A DNA stretch of 64,000 nt, taken from assembly GCF_040712315.1 (NCBI RefSeq), contig NC_134023.1, positions 64,867,257-64,931,256 of the forward strand. The letters run 5' to 3'. The DNA comes from Castanea sativa (taxonomy: Eukaryota; Streptophyta; Magnoliopsida; Fagales; Fagaceae). A program made the position numbers and the translations under genes. Position 1 is the stretch's first letter; each line of letters opens with the position of its first letter. The notes under the pieces were generated by a model. It saw nothing but the letters and a program-made list of their open reading frames with translations, had not been told where the DNA came from and searched no databases. Shown piece after piece: positions 34,471-47,800 of this stretch.

Positions 34471-35757
34471 ATGTCTAATTCCAACTCCATCTTTCTACTT
34501 TTGATTCTCACACTCACACTCACACTCACATTGCTACTACCAACAGCTTTAACTCTATCACAGCCAAAACCAATACAGGCTTTGCTCAAACACTTGGACT
34601 CAAAGAGGGCATCTCCTTCAGTTCAAGAAGCTGCAGCCAAAGCTGTTCTCAAGAGATTGCTTCCTCAGTGCTATGTATCCAGTTTCCAGTTCAAGATTGT
34701 CCCTCGTGTAATGTCCCATTTTTGGCCTTTTGTTCACGCTTTGAATGCTTTATTATTGCTTTGTTTTATCTGGGTGTTCTTCAATTTTTGTATCCTTGTA
34801 TGCTGTACTGTGTTCTTATATGCTGCTTTTGGTTCTAAAAGATGAAGCTTTGCTTAAAACTCTCATGTAAGTTTTGATTGTTGCTTATTTGATCTGGGTG
34901 TCCTCAATTTTCTGTGTTTTTTATTTGCATGCATTAATGCTTAGAATTGGAAAATTCCAGGAATAGAATAGAAATTTAAGTTATTTAACTTTTGATGGTT
35001 CATTTTTGGTTAAAATGGTCTCCTTCTGTACCTATTTTTTATTTTTATTTTACAAAATTTTTCCTTGCATCCTAGTGCTATGAGAATAGAAAGGGGGATT
35101 TTGTTTTATGTTTTTCCCTTGACTTAAAACAAAGAAGAAGAAGAAGTACAACCAATTGCTCATTAGTCCATTTGGCCTCTTTTGAGGATTTTATCTTCAA
35201 GACTTCAACTCTTTTACATTTCTCTATTAGACTGCTTTATGTATGTATGGCTTAATTTCTATAAATTATTCTTGGCAAAGTATCATCATAATAATTTTGC
35301 TGACAGTTTCAATTTTAAATATCAGGATGTTTGTGGTGGACAAAGTTGCTTTTTGATAAGTAATTACAACTCCTCAAGCAAGAATGGGCCTGCGATTGTG
35401 TACGTTGGATATGGTTCTTGCTGAAGATTTTATCCCTTTATAATATTTATTTGTTTTGTTATTTAAGGATCTTTATTTGTCCATTTCTAGCAATTTTCAT
35501 CTTCAAGAATGTTATGGCTGATATCATTAATCCCTCCCATTTTCCCTCCTCTTGGGCTCATTGGATGATTTGATTTGAACTTAAAGTTTTGAACCTTTAA
35601 ATTTATTGTTTTGTGCATCGGAAGATGTCACCATTGAAAGAGTTATTTTTTTAACCCCTTCTAAAGGATAGGTAGGCATCTGGCTATGAAAGATTCCTGG
35701 TGGTTTTTCTTTCAGTCATATCTTCCGCTACCCCCTTCTCCCCGAAATGAGAGAAAG

Positions 35758-35813
<56 letters not shown>

Positions 35814-38800
35814 TGTGATTATAAGTTTTGCATTTCTCTTTCAGGATTAAAGGAACCACAGCTGTAGAAATTGCATCTGGCCTCTACTGGTACTTAAAGT
35901 ATTGGTGTGGTGCTCATGTTTCATGGGACAAGACTGGTGGAGTTCAGATAGCTTCCATCCCTAAGCCAGGATCACTGCCTCTTGTAAAAGACGATGGGGT
36001 GATGATTCAGCGGCCAGTCCCATGGAACTATTACCAGAATGTTGTTACATCTAGTTGTGAGTATTGAATCTTTGCTTACCTTTTCAGTTCTACCAAAATT
36101 TTGGAACTAAATGTGCTATGCTTCAGATTTAAGTGATTGAGAGGACAGGAACTGTAAAATAGATTATATATTATTTAGGAATTCAAGAATTCACCTATTA
36201 TACACTTTAGAGAATGATAGTGTACTATTTTGTTACTTCAGCTAATCTTTGTTGTAGTAAATTTGCTGGTGAGCTCTGACTCAAATGTCAATACCTCCTC
36301 ACACAAGAATGGGTGAAGAGTGAGGTCATGGGTTAAAAAACCCAATGGGTGTGCATATAATTTACCAATCCAAAAACCAGAGTTTATTGTAGGGAATTCC
36401 TTAGGTAATTTCACATTTTTTCTTTGCAGATTCCTATGTTTGGTGGGACTGGGAAAGATGGGAGAAAGAGATAGATTGGATGGCTCTTCATGGGGTGAAC
36501 CTGCCTTTAGCATTTGTTGGCCAAGAAGCCATTTGGCAGAAAGTTTTCATGGTGAATGATTAAATGCATCATTATAGGTGTCAATGGTATTCAACCATTT
36601 GTTGTGTGCCACTTTATAAGCTTCCCACTGTGTAGCAACTTGTGCATAGAATTCCTATATATTTTATAGCTTGACTGTTAAGAGTTTAAGTTATTTGGGT
36701 AAATTAAACCAAACTTCTTCGAGGTTTGGAGATATGTCAGAAACCCTCCTCTATTTTCATAAACAACACTCCACATTTGAGGTTTTGATTTATATAACAA
36801 ATAACCCTACATCCATTTTTGTGTCATTGGATATTGAGTCAAGATACATTTTTTTCAAATTAAATTTTCACCCATAATAACCTTAAAATAAATAAATAAA
36901 AATAACTTCAAGGGGCTAAGTGTCAAATTGGCTGCCAAAAAAATGATCTTTGTTATGGAAATATGAATATGACATTCAAGCCAACAGCATGTCACAGAAA
37001 TTTGAAATTCAACCCAGAAGGCTCTACTCCATGAAATTATCACTAAATAACTTTAACGAATATGCTCCTCGCTGTATTAATATATATAGACACACATTGA
37101 AGAACATGTGATGTGTATTAGCTTTGAGGAGGCCAATGAACTGAGAACTAATTCCATATTCTGTTAAGAATTTTATATTATGAATACAAACCAGTGTGCT
37201 TTCTTTTTTATATAAGTACTGAAGCCTTGTAGATCTGGTCTTGTCTTCTCTTTGAGCTTTTGAGATAAAAGAGGCAGTGTCTCTATTTGTAAAAGATGAA
37301 TTAATTACTGCTATTTTTCAATTTTTTAATATCATGAGTTGTTATATTGTCTGGTATTTGTTACTTCCATATATGTCAAGTTTGACTTCTACTTCTGATT
37401 TTTGCCATGTGACTTGTATTTTTTATTGTAGGATTTTAATATTAGCAAGGATAATTTGAATGATTTCTTTGGTGGACCTGCTTTCCTTGCTTGGGCTCGC
37501 ATGGGAAATTTACATGGGTGGGTTTGCATGATATCTATTGTTTGTCTAGTGGTGTTTCCTTAGCAAGTACTTGAACTGTGGACGAGAGGATGATGTTGGG
37601 TCAACAATCCTGTATTACATTTTAAACATTTATGTCAATCATTTGGATACCTTCCTCTAGAATCATGCTTATGGGAGATTAATTAGGATATTTAATTAAT
37701 CGCTAGTTTTAACACATACATATAGACATACTGACGTATATGGGTGTGCATTTTTAATCATCTGTGAAAAACCTCTGGAAGATGTTGATAAATGGTTAAA
37801 AAAAAATGTGGAGAATTGTCGTTGGGGTTCTGCTTATATCATAACCATATCTCACTTAAAACCTTGCATACAATTCTTCTGATTGGTCTTCCACCCGTGC
37901 TCATGGTCCTCTTATACAGGTGGCTGTGTAGCTGTGACATGAGTTCATGACTAGTTCAGCAGTCCAATTTATTATTAAGTGATACATTTGGGCCAAGTGG
38001 AAATTAATTGTACCTGTTTCAAATTTTACACAATGTTATTTTCACTTATGGATGATATATTCTGTGGATGAGAAGTATATAGATCTGTCATGAAACTTGG
38101 GATAGTATTGCAAATTTGAAAATTTGAATTCTACTCAATTGGATGCCATATATGAGTATCAATGATGATGTTGTCATTTGAAGCTTGACAATAAGACTGC
38201 CAGCTGGTGACTGACAGTAAATCATATATCACGTGACTCGTTCATAAGTTTGCCATATTGAGATGGCACTACATGTGACTCAGGTAAGGGTGTCCCCACT
38301 GTGTGATGAGTGGAACCGTATAAGATGTAGCTAGGTGTGGTTGCCTAGTTGAGTGATGGTTGCAATTCTTGTCCAACAAAGATACAAAGCATCTGATTCT
38401 GTATAGGAAATATGCAGTGTTTATTTGATGTCCCTTAGAGAAGGATGATTTATCGTTATACTCTCAGCTCTCAACCAAATAAGAGAGATCATTATTGCTC
38501 CTATTTTTTCCTGATTGGTTTTAGAGGTGTAAATTTATGCATATAACTTAGGAAGTCACATGTTTTGAGATTATGCATGTACATGAGATTCGCGAAATGC
38601 ATTTTAACATCTTTTGCTGGACAGGCTGGATGTTATACTGCTTGTTGTCTTTATCATCTTCCTTAAGTTTATAAAATCTAATATTTATTCTATCACAGGT
38701 GGGGTGGACCCTTAACTCAAAATTGGTTAGATCAGCAATTAGCTCTACAGAAACGGATATTATCTCGGATGCTAGAGCTAGGAATGACGCCTGGTATTGT

Positions 38801-41800
38801 TGCCATAACTGAATTCCACAGCAACTTTGCCAGACCAAAATTTTTTGGGAGATGTTTTTTAGTTCTTGATTCCCAATTAAATAAAAAGGTTTTTTTGAAG
38901 TGACAAATTATTCATTCTCAATGTGATGACGTGGCTAATCAAATTTAATGTCTCTTTGTTTCAGTGCTGCCATCATTCTCTGGGAACATTCCAGCAGCCT
39001 TGAAGAAGATATCTCCTTCAGCAAACATAACTAAACTTGGAAACTGGTAATTCATATTTCTTGCTCTTTGATATGCATTGTATGACTTGTGGTCTATGAA
39101 TTCCAATTGTCTGAAGTATTTTATATTAGGCAACATGGATTAGACAAATCATATTCGGGGTTCCTGAATATCTTCCATCTGATTTGGAGTCTGTTGTGTG
39201 AAAATGTCATACTATTCAATATGTTGAGGTTTTCCATCTTTTGTCATTAGGAACTCTGTTGATGCTGAGTGTCGTTGGAGCTGTACTTTCCTTCTGGATC
39301 CCTCTGATCCTTTATTTGTTGAGATTGGGGAGGCTTTCATTAGGCGACAAGTTAAAGGTGCTCCTTTTTACTGTAGATCGTTTACTTGGAATAGCACTAT
39401 TCTTCGCACTGTAGCATTAACAAAGTTTTCCATATATACATGCGTGTGTCCTTTAATCACTTCATTTTAGTCCTTCACGACTGCAATGGAAAAATGATTT
39501 TAGACATAAAACTCGAATCATTTGATAGAAGATGATTTTAATCAGAATTTATTCACTTTTTAAAAAAAAGGTTGTACCTTGTGCACAAAGCTCCCACTAG
39601 AGGTCATGGTAGGCGGTCTTACCCTGGCCATTTTTCTTTTTTTGGAGAGAATGTATTCATAGTCTATGAGTTTCAAATTCAGTTCAGTTTCTAGTCTTCT
39701 TGGTGACTTAGTGGACCATCAGTTGATTCACTTTTTGCTGCCAAGTAGCACATGAACGGGTTTGCATAGTCTTTCAACCTTTGGCATTGTATGGAGACCT
39801 TGGGATTGGACTGAGTTTCATTGGTATAATGATAATCTGTAGAAACTTGGAAGTGGGCTACAGTTTCACAGTGATTGATACTATGAATGTGTATCAACCT
39901 TTCTGTAAATGAATAAAATGATGGTTTAAAAAATTTGTTTTAGTTACTAAAGGATGATGCCAGAGTTAATCTCCCCCCGCTCCTTTGAGTACAGATGCTT
40001 TTAGCTTCATCAATGATATATTTTAACAGTTCAGTTGTATATGAAGAGTTACTCTTAAAAGATGACTTGTATGGACTAAAGTCGTATTTTTTTTCCTTTC
40101 TAATTTAGTGACTGATTTTGTTGGTCATGTTTGTATGCATTGATTACAGAATATGGGGATGTGACAGACATTTACAACTGGTAATTTCTCTCATTCAGAT
40201 TCTTAGTAGAATGTTTCTTAACATTTTTGGATATATAATTGAGCACGATTTCTCCAAGTTACCTAACTTTTTTTTGCATTAAATTGATTTTCTGTTTTGT
40301 TACCCCCCCCCCCCCCCCCCGAGATATTTGTGTGTGTTGTTTTGGCAAAAATATTGTTTAGTTTAGGTCAAAAACAAAATTTGTGAAAACTTTAGGTATA
40401 GAAGCAATAACTTAGCCCCTTTTTTATTTATTATCTGATGTATCTTTAGCAGTCTCACTTGTTACTGAAACTTTTTCAGAAGTGCAAATCTATGAACATG
40501 AAGCAGATGTGACCATTTTTTTAGGATTGGTAGAGATATTAAAAGATAATTTGATAAGTAAGTTTGATCAAGCCAGAGATTTTCTATGCAGCATTATGCC
40601 CCTATAAATGACAAACCTGTGATACGTGTACACAAGTTGTTCTCATGATCATTATGACAAACTGAAGCTTGAGCATTTGTGTTATCAAATTCTGACATTC
40701 CAGAAGTTTTTATTTGTAATTAATATAACCAGTTTTATAGAGGGTGAATGAAAAACTGAGGAATTAGGAGCCTTTCTTATTTTTTTGATTATATACATGA
40801 ACAATCTTGTGTCTTGTTGAATGGTGTGAGTCCAGTGGCAATGCTTTTTTCTTGAAGGTTTTAAATTGTAAGCTTTGACATTTAAAAGTTGGGTTTAAGA
40901 GTGATTAATCACTGGATTCTTTGAAACTTGCATTCTTAGAGTTTGTCAGTTAGAATTAACCATGTCCAAAAGAACAAAACTAGTATCTCTTATAGTAACA
41001 TTTGTTCTCTGGAACCTAAGGTTTGAAAGATGATGTAGTCAATGATCTAAGTAGGAGTAATATTCATAAAGCAGTTCTTAGAGAAGCGCTTTTTTTTCTT
41101 TTTCTTTTTCTTTTTCTTTTTTTGTGTGGCCTTTTACTGTTGAAATGGTTTTTTTAGGCCAACAAATTAATCTTAGTTACCAAATGTCTATGGCTTTAAT
41201 GGGACTTGAAAAAATGTAATTTCACTTTGATATTTTCATTTCACTGCTTTGGCTTCATAGTTATAGTTCATACTTAGACCTGTTTCATTGAGGACCTCCT
41301 ATCCAGATCATTATCGGGTTCTTCTATGCGGCTGTTGTGCATCCTATTTCTTCTTTATGCTTTATTTAACAGTTGAAATTAGGCAATTTTTTCACAAACA
41401 ATTGGGGGAATAATCTTACTAGCAATTATTGGATAGTTCTATGCCCTTTTCTTCTTTGGTGTGTTCATAGCATACTTGCTAATGTGGGTCACTGAATCAC
41501 CTGTTACCATGACTTCTATTTAGTGATACATTCAATGAAAATTCCCCACCTACAAATGATCCAACATATATATCGTTGCTCGGAGCTTCTGTCTACAAAG
41601 CAATGTCCAAAGGTGACAAGGATGCAGTGTGGTTAATGCAGGTAAGCTTCTCAAGTTACCAACCCACCCTCCCCCCTAAAAGGCTTGGAAATTTTGTTGG
41701 AGTATGTTATGTGATTTACTTTGTCATGTTTAGTCATTTACTCAATTGATATTCAAACCTTAAGAAACTCATTGTTTAAATGATGTAGCAAGTTCAGAAT

Positions 41801-44800
41801 GATTAGTGATTGTGATGGTGACATTGTTTTCCTATCATGCATTCTGACTGGTTTGCTTATTGTGTAATGTGTCGTAATAAAATGTTTAAAGATATAACTG
41901 GGTTTGTAAAATAATACCCCTTTACTAGATGCACTACGGACTTCTATATAACTTACAGTTTTATTGCACCTTTACCTGCCTACTAAAATATGTGAATGTG
42001 CATTTGATATGCACATTTGTGTGTATTTTATCAATGTGTCGCTCTCATGCTTATCAGAACTTTTTCTATTAAATAGTTAAAGCATGAAAACAGAGGTCAA
42101 ATGTAGAATATCTTTGGAACTGATGCTTATCATTTCGAAGTTTCATCTTGTTAAATGTGCTCCCCAAATGCCCACTCTTGGTTGCTGTACTGAACAGAGG
42201 TTTTCTTTTTTCTGATTCATAAAAATCAACTACAAAATCTAAAGTGAATATATATGGTGGATCAAGAAGTGGTTCATGTGAACCTTGACATTGTATAATC
42301 AGAGATATTTATAGTTGACAGTTCTATGAATGTCCAGGGTTGGCTCTTCTCTTCAGACTCTGCATATTGGAAACCACCCCAAATGAAGGTATGTATGTAC
42401 ATAAGATGTAAATTCTAAGCATTCTGTTTTTCTTAGTGTGATAAAGATTTTTTTTCATTAAATGGGGTGCTGCAAACAGAATACTTAAATCATTTTTATT
42501 TGTAAAGTATGCGTGATTGTGTAATTTATTATTTGGTAGCATGTAAAGATTATCTCTTTTTTCAAGGCAGTCTTACATTGTTTCCTAAATCAAGTTGCAA
42601 AGCCTTCCAGATGGCTAATCAAGAGTCTAAGCTCTCTTGGGCAAGTTGAGAAGTATCAGCAGATAAAAGGTTATTGTGACATTCTGTTTACTGTTCTGAC
42701 CCATCTTCTTTGGGGGATGTAAAAACTGTTATTCTGCCATAGTGCCAGTTTGTTTGTTTCTTTAGAGCAGCGACTTCATGCATTCATGCTGAAGGTTCAA
42801 ACTCTATCCATATTACTCCTACTGTGACCCTGCTTCTCACATTGCATAATTATATTCTTTGACAGAGTGGATGTAGCTTCCAATTTAGAATCACTTGGCT
42901 GTCCAGTAATCTTAGGAAATTCATTTTTTGGAGGTTCATTGTATATTTGTAATCTTTGTCTCAAATCTCTATGATAAAAGTACCCCATGATTGAAATCAT
43001 CAGAGTTAATAATCTTATTCTCTAGTATGCTATTGTTCCCTGAATGAAGAACTTGGGATAAAACTGCGATTAAGAAGTACATATAGGAGGCGATAATGCC
43101 AAAGAATGGCCTGCAAAACTGTCTGTCATTTAAGATTAATACCAAGAGTAGTATTTAACTTCTTCAAGGGTGTTTCTAGTTTCTCATTACACAAAACCTA
43201 TGTACAATGGCCTGAGAGACCAGTAAAAAATAATGCTGATGAACACTCGAAGTGTTCAACAGCATTTCCATGGAATAAGACAGGGCTTTGGTATGGCAGC
43301 ACCAGAGTAAAGAGGGCATTGGTATTAGTGAAAATAATGGAGAACAGCTGTCCTCTAAAAGAATTATATGGGGATAGGTTGAAAAGGTACCCAAAGAGAA
43401 GTTATCAAAAACTTTCAGGTTTTGTATAAAGTGGTTTTGAAAACGGGATCTGATGATGCTATTTTCCTTCAGTTTCTGAAATATATTTGTCGCTCAACTT
43501 CTTCGATTTTTACATTACAATTACTGATCCCAGAGAAAAATGATATTGTGCTATAACTTCTATTCCTTTTGCATTGGGGTGGTTGCTAATGTTTTCTGCT
43601 GCCACACATGTTTTGTGCGTGTGCTATAACTTCAATTATGGTGATTAACTTTCAACTTGGTGATATCTGCAGGCACTTTTACATTCTGTTCCATTTGGGA
43701 AAATGATAGTTCTTGATTTATATGCTGATGTCAAACCAATATGGAAAAATTCATCTCACTTTTATGGTACTCCTTATGTCTGGTAAGTAGCTCTTTAACA
43801 TGGTAGCTGTTATTTAAATCTCAAAGTAGATGTTTAATCTTCATGAGATCTCACCCTGGAGATTTAATTTTATAGTAAATATGTGTACTCTTAATATGCT
43901 CCAGGTGTATGTTGCATAACTTTGGTGGAAATATTGAAATGTATGGCATCTTTGATGCGATCTCCTCAGGTCCAGTTGATGCCCGTGTCAGTAAAAATTC
44001 AACCATGGTATGTTCTACTATTGTGAAATCCAAATATTGTTCCTAGCATGTATAACTTGAAAGCCTAAAATGCAGGAAATTTTTTTTTTTGATCTAGACT
44101 TTCTAACATTGTAGTAGGTTTGGAAAAGCAGTTCAATTGCTAGTTGATATTTTATACAGCAGAGTATCTGATTCATAACGTTTGCCATCTTCTTGCTTAG
44201 TGTGCATTTGGCATTGGCTTAAAAAGTCAGATTTTTTTACTATTTAGCTTATTTTTGCTACTATTTATGGGTCCCATTGTACTCTTTGGTACTATTCATA
44301 GGTCTCACTATACTATTTCAGCTACCTTTTAGCTTTATCTACAATGCTTTCAGCAAAAAGTTTTCAGTTTTAGCTAAATAAGTTGTTTCAAACAGACTCT
44401 TAATCTGCACTTACATCCATTGAAAAGAACACTGGTTGTGAAAATTATAAACTTTGGTGCTTGTTTCTTTTGTTACTGTAGTTTTGTGACTTTTTTAGAG
44501 CAGGTTGACTTACAAACTTGTTGTAACAGGTTGGTGTTGGTATGTGCATGGAAGGGATAGAGCAAAATCCAGTTGTTTACGAGTTGATGTCTGAAATGGC
44601 CTTTCGGAGTGAAAAAGTTCAACTTCTGGTAATTATAGATTTTCAACTTCTTTTAATTACTTGTTTTGGGCAGGACTGCTATTCAATGCTTATTTTAGCA
44701 AGGACTATTCAGTAATTAGAATAGAAGGGTGCAGAAACTTTTTAAGATTCACACACGTAATAAAAAAGTTTCTATGCTCTTCTGTCCCCCTTATCTTGTT

Positions 44801-47800
44801 TCACCATTAGTTCTTTCTGTATGTTACTCTAATATTCTAATGTTATTTCCTCTCTTTTTACAACGAAGTAATCTATCCTCCAGGTTATGTCAAACTGTGA
44901 ATGTATAGCAGGATTAATATTGGATCATCATCAATTCCAAAAGCTTAAGTTGTTAGGAAGTGGCCCAACATTGTAAATTATTCATACCACATGCTTACTC
45001 CCTCCTGCACTGCAGGCCCACCCAATACCCCTCAACTGATTTGTGGGCCTTGCACGTGCAGTCAAAAGAAATAACCAAGAAGAGAGACACTAAAATTGGT
45101 AAACAAGACCAAATGGACTAAGGAAGCTTACCATATTGGTAAAACATAAATCTTAAAGCTTAGGTTGTTAGGAAGTACGAAAAAAATCTTTATCAAGCCT
45201 ACCATCAACAGGTATAGAATAAGGATTTATTTAACTTACGTGTTTTACCTCCTATACTATTTTGACAATCATTTTTGTATACATAATTGGGCTAGATTAT
45301 GTGGCTACTTGGCTTTTTTTTTAATTTTAATTTTTAATTACTCACAAACACGTGCACATGAAAAATGCATGCTAGATTCAGATGAGTGAAAAAAATGCTT
45401 CTACTTATCAAAAAAGAAGAAATGCTTCTCTGATGGTTCATGATGCCTGACATTTTAATGCTGTATGGTTGTAATTTAATATTATTACTATTGTAGGAGT
45501 GGTTGAAGTCCTATTCCCACAGACGCTATGGCAAAGCAATTCATCAAGTTGAGGCAGCTTGGGAAATTCTTTATCACACAATTTACAATTGTTCAGATGT
45601 AATAGAAGTATGTTTTTTTTTATTAAATTTATTGGATAGGATATCTCAATGTCATTTTTAGCCATAAGAATAATTTGAAAAAGATGACTAGAAAGGGAAA
45701 CATAATATAATGTTCTTTAATATTTTGGTTCTTAACATAACAAATTTGTGTTGCAAACAACCACCACCAAGCCATAGTCCCAAAGTTTTGGGGTTGACTA
45801 TGGATCATCAACAAATTAGTCAGGGCCACATTTATTTTTTTCGCCATTCTATTCTATCCAAAGTTAAAGTGGTGGTTGTTAAATTTACAACTTCTAGTCA
45901 AGGATATCCATTCCATATTTAGTTTCTTTTGAGAGCATATAGACCGAAATATAGTGATGAATCCTTGAAAGAAGAAATTTTAGCGTCATTCTCTGAACTC
46001 ATGGAATGAACTATATAATATTTCTTGTCAAGAGATGAATACCAGTGTAGAAAGGTGACCTTTATGTGGTGATCATTCACAGCTTAATTTTATTTGCAAT
46101 AATCAAAACTTTGTTGATTGCTGCTAGTTACTTCTCTTCTCTTAAGGCCTTATCCCTGAAGTAATTTTCTCTTCTCAAACATGACTTTCATTCTAATAGA
46201 GGATTTGCAAGAATTCCCTATGATGTTTGCTTGTGAGTTCACTGTAATTGTACCAAAGAATTTCACTATGCACCGAGAAATAGGATGTTCCTTTTGTTGC
46301 TGCAGAAGATATTCAATAATATTCCTATCAAAATAATTGAGCACCAAGAAAGCACTTGTCTACTTCTTTGAAGAAATGATTTTAAAAGTATCTTTGAGAA
46401 CTGTAAATAAAGAGTAATCTAAGACTGATTCTTTTTCCTATGAAAATATTCTAAAGTTTTAATGTCATGAAAGATTATTTAGTGAAAATTTCTCTATGAC
46501 TTATTATAGTTCTCTGTATAGGTGGTTTATTGCTTTTATGTTTATGGTGTCTTATAAACATAAAAATAAATAAATAAATAAAAGATGCTAATGTTGCTGT
46601 GTGGACCAAGAATTAAAGTATTATTTGGTTATGTAAATGTATTGTGTTTTCTTCTGCTAAAGATTTTAGTGATTCTTGGATCTTTTTTAACATGATCATT
46701 TTGAAGTATACCTTTATGAAATGAGCGTTTGCTATAATATAGATGTTCATTCAACATTCCAACTTAATAAATTACAGCCACCAGCTATGATAGTTGTTGA
46801 TTACTTTCTCCTGTGGTTAGGACAGCATCTACTAAATGCTTATTATGTGGCCTTTAACTCATTGCAGGATCATAACACTGATTTCATAGTCAAATTCCCG
46901 GATTGGGATCCATCAAATACCAGCTCTCCTTTGCCTCAGGCACATTTATGGTATTCTACTCAGAAGGTGATCAAAGCCTTAAGACTTCTAATTGATGCTG
47001 GAAATAATTTTGCTGGAAGCGTTACATATAGGTAAAATGGAAAAGAATATATATCCACAAGTTGCAATATTCTTATTCTTTTTCCCTGGCATGATCGTGA
47101 CGATCCTGCATAAAGTGAATTCTTTTGAATTGATCCTTCTGCTTCCATTCCCTAATCAATATGTTTTATTTTATTTGGTCATAAAAGCTTGATAACATGC
47201 CATATTTGCGATGTGGTTCAGTTGGATCAACTCTTTTTATATTATGCTACATTCTTATGATACAAAATACGTGGTAACTAATCTTAACTTGCCTTTATTG
47301 ACTTGTGATAGTTTCATTTTCCCCCATTTTTGAAGAGTGAAGAGATAAGCAGAATAAATGAGCTACGGTGCATAAATACTACTTAAACCTGAAATTCTAA
47401 GTCACTAAGTAGCACTTTGCACATTGGATCTGATATATGAACTTTTATGGTATCAGTGACCCAACAAAAACTGCTCAGAGTTTCTCAAACTTAGGTATGG
47501 ATCTATGTAAAGTGTATCTGCACAAATTTAAGCAGCCTCTAAAAAACCACTCAAATTTGAAGGCAACCACTACACAAACACAAGCTGCCTAATCTAGAAC
47601 TCTCTAAATATATAATTGGGGTTTTATACAGCTTAAGCTATTTATTCTATTGGGCCCCTTCCAGTGCTGAATAACGCCATGTGGTCTTTACAATTAAGCT
47701 GTGAGTGAGCATGCCTCATTGTTATGTATGAATTAATTTTCTCTTCCTTCATGCTAAAGTCAGGTGCCTCTTCAATATGTACATTAATGGATATCACGAT

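Noticed and set aside
43106..43429. A 107-residue open frame on the + strand
   Set aside because: It lies in NAGLU intron 11 between clean exons and matches no family; a chance frame.
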